Virus record (IMG/VR): IMGVR_UViG_3300025151_000336
Coordinates: 1 to 22,383 of that record
Length of the DNA stretch: 22,383 nucleotides
Reading direction: 5' to 3' (one strand)
DNA from: a virus
How positions within the stretch are numbered: the first letter of the stretch is position 1; each line of letters opens with the position of its first letter. The notes below the pieces were generated by a model. The model had not been told where the DNA came from, did not search any database, and was given only the letters and a program-made list of their open reading frames with translations. The position numbers were made by a program, and so were the translations under genes. Below are positions 14,437 to 19,355 of this stretch, piece by piece.

Positions 14437-14960
14437 ACATTTTTGCAACCCATCAGGACCCTCTGCTTTCTGCAAGAGTTCTTCCTGACAAGCATATAGT
14501 CAAGATGCCACTAGAATCTTGTCAGATGCTTGCAATCATATATTCCAAGTGGTACTATGATTGGGGCACTCTTCCCAAAGCAAACGGCACTCCCTATGCT
14601 ACAGAGAAGGGTGCGTTCCGCAACCATCCATCAACCAAATGGGCAGCACAAAATATTTACAATACTGCCTGGTTGATTCAGCATGGATGTGGTTTAGCAG
14701 ATGAGTACCATAGAAGGTACGGTAAGATTCATACCTGTGCCAAAACTTTGTTTGAAGCAAAGAAAATCTTCCATCGTAAAGCAGATAAAGCAATCACATG
14801 CTGTAGCATGGCAGATAACTTCTCCCGTGCAATGCCTGATGAATGGAAAAAAGATGATACAATAGATACGTTTACTGCATACAAGCGGTATATTGCATCT
14901 AAACCTTGGGTGAAGGATAACTACCTTCGTATTCCTGAGCGTAAACCTGATTGGATTTGA
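14433..14960 (+). CDS. Conserved phage protein with DKH-xx-KM and RYGK-x-H motifs, unknown function
   Basis: This 175-aa soluble protein begins MNIFATHQDP. Conserved-looking blocks are LPDKHIVKMPLESCQMLAII (18-37), FRNHPSTKWAAQN (about 62-74), EYHRRYGKIHTCAKT (about 90-104), and ADNFSRAMPDEWK. The many His, Lys, Glu and Asn residues in short blocks look enzymatic, perhaps nucleic-acid or nucleotide modifying. I recognise it as a family seen in many T4-like cyanophages and other phages but know no function. It has ATGA coupling to speD, and its stop lies just before the gp44 start, so it is part of the replication operon. Confidence 0.75.
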   Translation: MNIFATHQDPLLSARVLPDKHIVKMPLESCQMLAIIYSKWYYDWGTLPKANGTPYATEKGAFRNHPSTKWAAQNIYNTAWLIQHGCGLADEYHRRYGKIHTCAKTLFEAKKIFHRKADKAITCCSMADNFSRAMPDEWKKDDTIDTFTAYKRYIASKPWVKDNYLRIPERKPDWI

Positions 14961-14962
14961 TT

Positions 14963-15904
14963 ATGAGTGATTTTATTTGGGTTGAGAAATATCGACCTAA
15001 GACTATTGAAGAGTGTATCTTGCCTGATGATACCAAAAAAATGTTTCAGGACTTTCTAAATAAGGGTGAGATCCCAAACATGCTACTTGCGGGACCTCCT
15101 GGTATTGGTAAAACAACAGTAGCGAAAGCACTATGTAATCAGTTGGGGGTAGATTATTATGTCATCAATGGATCCGATGAGGGACGTTTTCTCGATACGG
15201 TCAGAAACAATGCGAAGAATTTCGCTTCGACCGTCTCGCTTCAAGCAACTTCAAGACACAAAGTCATCATCATTGATGAAGCTGATAACACATCCAACGA
15301 TGTACAACTCTGCTTACGGGCGTTTATTGAGGAGTTTGCTAGTAACTGCAGATTCATCTTCACCTGCAACTATAAAAACAAAATCCTCGAACCACTTCAT
15401 TCCCGTTGCACAGTGGTTGAATTCGGAATCAAAGGAAAGGAAAGAGCAAGAATTGCCAACGGTTTCTTCTCTCGACTTCGAGAAATCCTCGACGGAGAAG
15501 GAGTTCAATACGAACCAAAAGTACTCATTGAACTCATCAGCAAGCATTTCCCAGACTGGCGAAGAGTCCTCAACGAGTGTCAACGATATTCCGTGGGTGG
15601 AAAGATTGATTCGGGCATTCTTGCGTCGTTCGGGGATATCGCAGTAAATGATCTTGTTAAGAACCTTAAGGAAAAGAACTTTCCTGAGGTACGTAAATGG
15701 ATCGTTTCTAATCTGGACAATGATCCTAACGTACTTCTGCGTCGTGCTTACGATGCTCTTTATGAAGTTCTGGATGGTCCTTCTATTGCTGCTGCTGTGC
15801 TCATTGTTGCTAAGTATCAGTATCAATCAGCATTTGTAGCAGACCAGGAAATTAATCTTTTAGCAGCAATGACCGAAATCATGGTGGAGTGTAATTTCAA
15901 ATGA
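14963..15904 (+). CDS. gp44: Clamp loader large subunit gp44 (AAA+)
   Basis: This 313-aa protein (T4 gp44 is 319) opens with DFIWVEKYRPKTIEEC, the standard clamp-loader start. Walker A is GPPGIGKTT at 44-52, Walker B is IIIDEAD with Asp105-Glu106, sensor 1 is IFTCNYKN, and the arginine-finger motif is LHSRC. Four copies act with one gp62 to load gp45. The ATG at 14963 is preferred to the upstream TTG at 14951, which lies inside the previous gene. The middle of the gene (about 15190-15640) uses many TTC, CTC, TCG and CGA codons, unlike its flanks. The stop overlaps the next ATG. Confidence 0.96.
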   Translation: MSDFIWVEKYRPKTIEECILPDDTKKMFQDFLNKGEIPNMLLAGPPGIGKTTVAKALCNQLGVDYYVINGSDEGRFLDTVRNNAKNFASTVSLQATSRHKVIIIDEADNTSNDVQLCLRAFIEEFASNCRFIFTCNYKNKILEPLHSRCTVVEFGIKGKERARIANGFFSRLREILDGEGVQYEPKVLIELISKHFPDWRRVLNECQRYSVGGKIDSGILASFGDIAVNDLVKNLKEKNFPEVRKWIVSNLDNDPNVLLRRAYDALYEVLDGPSIAAAVLIVAKYQYQSAFVADQEINLLAAMTEIMVECNFK

Positions 15905-16185
15905 ATGTAAAACTTATTCGTATTATTACTGGTGAAGAAGTAGTAGCAGAACTCGTAGAAGAGACTGATGAATCTATTACTGTCAGAAATGGACTTGTGG
16001 TTCTTCCTCAAGCACAAAGTGTTGGGTTTATGCCTTGGGCAACAGTAATTGATAAGACTGAACCTGAGATCACAGTATCAAAACAATTTGTTGTTTATAT
16101 CGCAGCAGTTGACTCTGGAGTTAAAAACAAGTATTGTGAAATGTTTGGTGGTATCACCGCTCCTGAGAAGAAATTGATTCTATGA
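15901..16185 (+). CDS. Sm-like small protein (paralog B), unknown function
   Basis: This 94-aa protein starts MNVKLIRIITGEEVVAELVE, the clearest example of the shared N-terminal hairpin with a Gly-Glu-Glu turn. It goes on with SITVRNGLVVLPQ, a FMPWATV segment and an ITVSKQFVVYI strand. It parallels the genes at 4894, 18746 and 19038. Strand order and size suit an LSm/Sm-like barrel, inferred from the hydrophobic pattern only. It sits between gp44 and the DruA-like gene with ATGA overlaps on both sides. The C-terminus (NKYCEMFGG) may be helical. Confidence 0.72.
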   Translation: MNVKLIRIITGEEVVAELVEETDESITVRNGLVVLPQAQSVGFMPWATVIDKTEPEITVSKQFVVYIAAVDSGVKNKYCEMFGGITAPEKKLIL

Positions 16186-17297
16186 TTGTATCTGAAGAAG
16201 TTGCACAGTGGGCAGCGGATGAGTTCATCAACTACTTCTCCCACTTTACTAATATTGAAGACTACCTAAGATTTGTGAAGAAAGAGGTTATCTCGTCTTC
16301 ATCATCTTTGGTGTCTCTTGAAGATGAGTTCTTTAATGAAGATATTCATCCTCAGGACATGGAATTTGACATCAAGTTCGTAGGCAACCGCTTTCAAGGC
16401 GGAGTCCCTCAGGAACATTATGTCAATCTTTTGAGAGCAGTTTCTTCTCATAATAATGAATCCAATATACCTGGAAGGGAATTGCGTTGGATGATCTTTG
16501 AGAAAAATACAAAGAAGGTATTGGGATTCATTCGTTTTGGATCTCCCACTATTAATTCTAAACCAAGGAATCTTTGGTTGGGACATCAACCTAATCTGTC
16601 TATCTTCAATAGGCACGCTGCCATGGGATTTGTCATTGTCCCGTCTCAACCCTTTGGGTACAACTATCTCGGTGGCAAACTACTGGCACTCCTGTGCTGC
16701 TCTCACTTCGCTCGTGAGACCTTGAACAGAGTGTTTGAGAAGGAGATTGCTCTGTTTGAAACAACGTCTCTCTACGGGTCTGCTACCAGTGCCTCACAGT
16801 ATGATGGACTGAAACCATTCATGAGATACAAGGGACTGACTGAAAGCAAGTTCCTGCCACTGATGCATGATAAGCAGTTTCATAAACTTCATAATGAGTT
16901 CACGAGACTGAATGATAATACACCTTTGACTGATAACAAAGCATCATCTAAAAAGATGAAGCGACAAACTAAGATGATTTCTATCATCAAGAACTCTCTT
17001 CATGATCAAGATAAGTTGACTCACTTCAATGATGTCATTAAGACTGCCTTTGGTCTGACACAAAAGAAACGTTTCTACATCTCAGACTATGGGTATGAGA
17101 ATGTGCGTGAAGTTATTCTTGGAGAGCAGGACACTCTTCGTCCTGGTCAGAACTTTGATAAGTTCTACCTTGAGAACATCATCAAGTGGTGGAAGAAGAA
17201 AGCAACTAAGAGATATGAAAAATTAAAAGAAGAAGGAAGATTCCGCAACAAAGTAGAACTCTGGACTGAAGACGATCACATTCAAATTATACGATGA
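16182..17297 (+). CDS. DUF4338/DruA-like protein inside the clamp-loader operon
   Basis: This 371-aa protein has a core at about 100-220 that resembles DUF4338, the DruA family named from Druantia defence systems: ELRWMIFEKNTKKVLGFIRF, LWLGHQPNL, NRHAAMGFVIVPSQPFGYN, a Leu-rich GGKLLALLCC helix, and LFETTSLYGSATSASQYDGL ending in RYKGLT. DruA proteins share the re-use of an 'lRw...lGfi' start, 'rFlIlP' centre and 'leTt..yGt.Y' end. The C-terminal 150 residues are basic and helical (KKMKRQTKM, KWWKKKATKRYEKLK), suggesting nucleic-acid contact. Biochemical activity is unknown. It separates the two clamp-loader subunits and is ATGA-coupled on both sides. No other Druantia component is visible nearby. 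Confidence 0.7.
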   Translation: MIVSEEVAQWAADEFINYFSHFTNIEDYLRFVKKEVISSSSSLVSLEDEFFNEDIHPQDMEFDIKFVGNRFQGGVPQEHYVNLLRAVSSHNNESNIPGRELRWMIFEKNTKKVLGFIRFGSPTINSKPRNLWLGHQPNLSIFNRHAAMGFVIVPSQPFGYNYLGGKLLALLCCSHFARETLNRVFEKEIALFETTSLYGSATSASQYDGLKPFMRYKGLTESKFLPLMHDKQFHKLHNEFTRLNDNTPLTDNKASSKKMKRQTKMISIIKNSLHDQDKLTHFNDVIKTAFGLTQKKRFYISDYGYENVREVILGEQDTLRPGQNFDKFYLENIIKWWKKKATKRYEKLKEEGRFRNKVELWTEDDHIQIIR

Positions 17298-17674
17298 CAT
17301 ACGAATTGAAAGACTGGTTGAACTCAATCAACATGACTAAAAAGAATCTTTATAATGAAGATCCTTCTGCAAAATATCCTGCATACATTGTCAATCGATG
17401 TATGTCTGGTCATCTTGATACAGTTCTGTTCGCTAATGAGATGAATATGAAACCAAATCTAGATTCAAAATTGCAATATTCATTTTTGCTAAATAGTGTG
17501 AGGAAAAGGAAGAGATTTTCTCCCTGGCTCCGCAAAGATGAAATCAGAGATTTGGATTTAGTGAAACGTTATTATGGTTATAGTAACGAAAAAGCAAAAC
17601 AGGCTCTGAGCATCTTAACCAAAGAACAATTGTCATTTATTAAATCTAAATTTGAGACCGGAGGAAAAAGATGA
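17294..17674 (+). CDS. gp62: Clamp loader small subunit gp62
   Basis: This 126-aa protein is shorter than T4 gp62 (187 aa), as expected for cyanophages. It carries INMTKKNLYNEDPSAKYPAY, NRCMSGHLDTVLFANEMN, then VRKRKRFSPWLRKDEIRDLD and VKRYYGYSNEKAKQALSIL. The last blocks align with T4 gp62 (VPRGKRYGKWAK and LAKRYQVNTNDAINYKSIL). It is the non-ATPase subunit that completes the gp44/62 loader. ATGA overlaps join it to the DruA-like gene and to regA, so stoichiometry may be set by coupling. Confidence 0.92.
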   Translation: MTYELKDWLNSINMTKKNLYNEDPSAKYPAYIVNRCMSGHLDTVLFANEMNMKPNLDSKLQYSFLLNSVRKRKRFSPWLRKDEIRDLDLVKRYYGYSNEKAKQALSILTKEQLSFIKSKFETGGKR

Positions 17675-18102
17675 TTAGTGAACCTGAGGTCAAGTGGTCA
17701 GCTGACCAAATGATCGAAGTTACCTTGAATGAACCTGATGACTTTCTTAAGGTTCGTGAAACTCTGACTAGAATTGGAGTCGCATCCCGCAAGGAGAAAA
17801 AGATCTATCAGTCCTGTCATATTCTGCACAAGCAGGGACGGTACTATATTGTACACTTTAAGGAGTTGTTTGCCCTAGATGGTAAACATGCTAACCTAAC
17901 AGTGAATGATGTTCAGAGACGTAACAGAATTATTCAACTACTTTGTGACTGGGGTTTGGTAACAGTTATCAATCCTGAAAATGTTACTGATATTGCACCA
18001 CTCAATCAAATTAAAGTTCTTGCGTATAAAGAAAAGAACGAATGGATTCTTGAGACCAAGTATAATATTGGTAAGAAGAAAAAAGTAGAAGTAACCGAAT
18101 GA
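17671..18102 (+). CDS. regA: RegA translational repressor
   Basis: In this 143-aa protein, residues 14-55 match T4 RegA (122 aa) closely: MIEVTLNEPDDFLKVRETL, TRIGVASRKEKKIYQSCHIL, then GRYYIVHFKE. A 13-residue N-terminal extension (MISEPEVKWSADQ) precedes the T4-equivalent start at 17710; the upstream ATG at 17671, coupled to gp62, is preferred. The C-terminus also matches (KEKNEWILETKYNIG; T4 KHEWKLVPKYTIG), followed by a Lys-rich tail. RegA binds mRNA at the start codons of early replication genes and represses them. A terminator follows, ending the long replication operon. Confidence 0.95.
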   Translation: MISEPEVKWSADQMIEVTLNEPDDFLKVRETLTRIGVASRKEKKIYQSCHILHKQGRYYIVHFKELFALDGKHANLTVNDVQRRNRIIQLLCDWGLVTVINPENVTDIAPLNQIKVLAYKEKNEWILETKYNIGKKKKVEVTE

Positions 18103-18108
18103 AAAAGT

Positions 18109-18133
18109 AGGGGATACAACATCCCCTTTTTTT
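18109..18133 (+). terminator. Rho-independent terminator after regA
   Basis: GGGGAT (18110-18115) and ATCCCC (18121-18126), extended by an A-T pair, form a stem with loop ACAAC and seven T (18127-18133). It ends the unit that runs from the CobS-like gene to regA. Confidence 0.93.
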
Positions 18134-18143
18134 GTGTTTCATG

Positions 18144-18201
18144 GTTAAATAGTAGTGTACGCCGTAAGGGTACACAAAACACAAACTCGCTTTTAAAGGA
18201 G
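18144..18201 (+). promoter_or_regulatory. hsp20 leader: late-like element, hairpin and strong SD
   Basis: GTTAAATA (18144-18151) is a weak late-promoter match. GTGTAC (18155-18160) and GTACAC (18170-18175) form a 6-bp hairpin with a nine-base loop. AAAGGAG (18195-18201) is a strong SD nine bases before ATG 18211. The SD can pair with the preceding CTCGCTT (18186-18192; three plus three pairs with one bulged G, TTA loop). Structure-controlled translation is speculative. Confidence 0.5.
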
Positions 18202-18210
18202 CTAAGAACC

Positions 18211-18645
18211 ATGGGTGACATCACCGCATATCGTGCTGCAGACTTGCCATCTTTGCTAGATCGTATAAATAGGCATAGCATTGGTATGGATGAATACTTT
18301 TCTCGTCTGTTTAATCAGCACGAAACAACGACAAACTATCCTCCATACAACCTAGTTCAGGTCAGCAACGTAGAATCACGACTTGAACTCGCACTTGCAG
18401 GTTTTAAGAAGGAAGAAGTAAATGTCTACACCGAATACGGAAAACTTTTTGTCGAAGGACAAAAAGAAGATAATCAATCAGAAGAAACATACGTCCATCG
18501 AGGAATGGCTCAGCGATCTTTCACTAGATCATGGACCCTCAGTGACGAGACGGAAGTTAGATCAGTTAGCTTTGAGGATGGGTTGCTGATAGTCACACTT
18601 GGTAAAGTTGTTCCTGACCATCACGCTAGAAAAGATTATCTCTAA
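18211..18645 (+). CDS. hsp20: Small heat shock protein Hsp20 (alpha-crystallin family)
   Basis: This 144-aa protein has a short N-terminal region (DLPSLLDRINRHSIGMDEYF) and an alpha-crystallin domain from about residue 46. The domain includes RLELALAGFKKEEVNVYTEY, GKLFVEGQKE, then RSFTRSWTLSDETEV and SFEDGLLIVTLGKVVP, the Gly-x-Leu strand near the end. It is an ATP-independent holdase, and Hsp20 is a core gene of cyanomyoviruses; a head-assembly or tail-assembly role has been suggested but is not evident from sequence. It stands alone between two terminators. The TAA stop is part of a late-promoter-like TCTAAATA. Confidence 0.95.
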   Translation: MGDITAYRAADLPSLLDRINRHSIGMDEYFSRLFNQHETTTNYPPYNLVQVSNVESRLELALAGFKKEEVNVYTEYGKLFVEGQKEDNQSEETYVHRGMAQRSFTRSWTLSDETEVRSVSFEDGLLIVTLGKVVPDHHARKDYL

Positions 18646-18648
18646 ATA
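18641..18648 (+). promoter_or_regulatory. Late-promoter-like TCTAAATA at the hsp20 stop
   Basis: TCTAAATA includes the hsp20 stop codon (18643-18645). The next coding start is about 100 bases away, beyond a terminator. If active, it would produce only a transcript of about 60 bases. It may also be chance, given how often stop codons create TAAATA. Confidence 0.3.
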
Positions 18649-18672
18649 AAACTGAATATCGTCGCCGCATCC

Positions 18673-18713
18673 GGGAGGCAACTGGCAAAAACCAGTTGAC
18701 GCCTCCCTTTTTT
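18673..18713 (+). terminator. Rho-independent terminator after hsp20, long two-part stem
   Basis: The outer stem GGGAGGC (18673-18679) pairs with GCCTCCC (18701-18707). The inner stem AACTGG (18680-18685) pairs with CCAGTT (18692-18697). The loop is CAAAAA, a three-base bulge GAC lies at 18698-18700, and six T follow. The downstream promoter's -35 box lies within the 3' arm and bulge. Confidence 0.93.
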
Positions 18714-18724
18714 CTTGGTATAAT
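18696..18724 (+). promoter_or_regulatory. Sigma-70-type promoter for the gp43 region, overlapping the terminator
   Basis: TTGACG (18696-18701) and TATAAT (18719-18724) are separated by the ideal 17 bases. The ATG of the next gene is at 18746, preceded by a TTGGAGGT SD. This is the best sigma-70 match in the window and would start the polymerase and uvsX transcript independently of the regA operon. Confidence 0.85.
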
Positions 18725-18745
18725 ACTTGGAGGTAAAAACTGATT

Positions 18746-19156
18746 ATGAGCATTCAACTGGCACTACTAAAGTCTGGGGAGGAAGTCATCGCAGACATTA
18801 AAGAATTTAGAGATTCTGATGAAAAGTTAATTTCTTACTTGTTTTCTAACCCATATGCATTAAAGATTAAACCATCTCAAGTTTTGATGGAGGATACTCA
18901 GAAACCAAAACCTGAAATTGTCTATCATAGGTGGATGCCTTTATCAAAAGATACTGATATTATTGTAGACAAGGATTGGATTGTTTGTATCACTGATCCA
19001 CTGAACGAACTTATGGAAACTTTTACGGAGAGAATTAATGGAGGAAACTACACTGTCAACGGATCAGATGATGTTGCCACCGGATCCACCACAGGAACAG
19101 ATAGTTCCAATAGTGCAAGTACTGTACTTAGTGAACAAGCTACTTTTAGTGAGTGA
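18746..19156 (+). CDS. Sm-like small protein (paralog C), unknown function
   Basis: This 136-aa protein has an N-terminal SIQLALLKSGEEVIADIKE hairpin, then FSNPYALKI with the Asn-Pro turn, HRWMPLSKDTDIIV and DWIVCITDPLNELMETF. This is the fullest version of the pattern shared with 4894, 15901 and 19038. Residues 98-136 are a Gly/Ser/Thr/Asn-rich disordered tail. The tail overlaps the N-terminal part of the next gene by 119 bases in another frame. An LSm/Sm-like barrel is inferred. It is the first gene after the sigma-70-type promoter, with a strong GGAGG SD. Homologs sit at this position before gp43 in related cyanophages, as far as I recall. Confidence 0.75.
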   Translation: MSIQLALLKSGEEVIADIKEFRDSDEKLISYLFSNPYALKIKPSQVLMEDTQKPKPEIVYHRWMPLSKDTDIIVDKDWIVCITDPLNELMETFTERINGGNYTVNGSDDVATGSTTGTDSSNSASTVLSEQATFSE

Positions 19157-19355
19157 GATTGAGGAAGTTGGTGCGGACATCGGTATGCCCGATTGTAAAC
19201 TGACTAATCCCTATCTTCTTACTGAAGGAAAAATGGTCCCGTGGTTAACTGATGTGACAGACGATGAGTTTGTCATGATGAGTTCTGATAAAATACTCAC
19301 CATGGTTGACCCCAACAAAGAACTACTTGATGAATACGAGTCATTGACTAAATGA
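19038..19355 (+). CDS. Sm-like small protein (paralog D), overlapping paralog C
   Basis: This 105-aa protein has a recognisable domain starting near residue 33 (NKLLLVSEIEEVGADIG). It has CKLTNPYLLTEGK with the Asn-Pro turn, MVPWLTDVTDDEF, then VMMSSDKILTMVDPNKELLDEY, matching paralog C block for block. The ATG at 19038 has a GGAGAG SD (19026-19031), supporting this start despite the 119-base overlap. In-frame GTGs at 19131 and 19149 are alternatives with no clear SD. The Gly expected in the S-G-E-E turn is Ile here. The stop overlaps the gp43 ATG. Function is unknown. Confidence 0.65.
   Translation: MEETTLSTDQMMLPPDPPQEQIVPIVQVLYLVNKLLLVSEIEEVGADIGMPDCKLTNPYLLTEGKMVPWLTDVTDDEFVMMSSDKILTMVDPNKELLDEYESLTK

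Noticed and set aside
15159-15647. 162-codon plus-strand frame within gp44
   Set aside because: gp44 has all clamp-loader motifs in the other frame. The alternative product is Ser-rich with no domain and no SD, a by-product of codon bias.
18746-19355. One broken gene split by a frameshift
   Set aside because: Each frame carries its own complete copy of the Sm-like pattern, and the second has its own SD, so tandem paralogs fit better.
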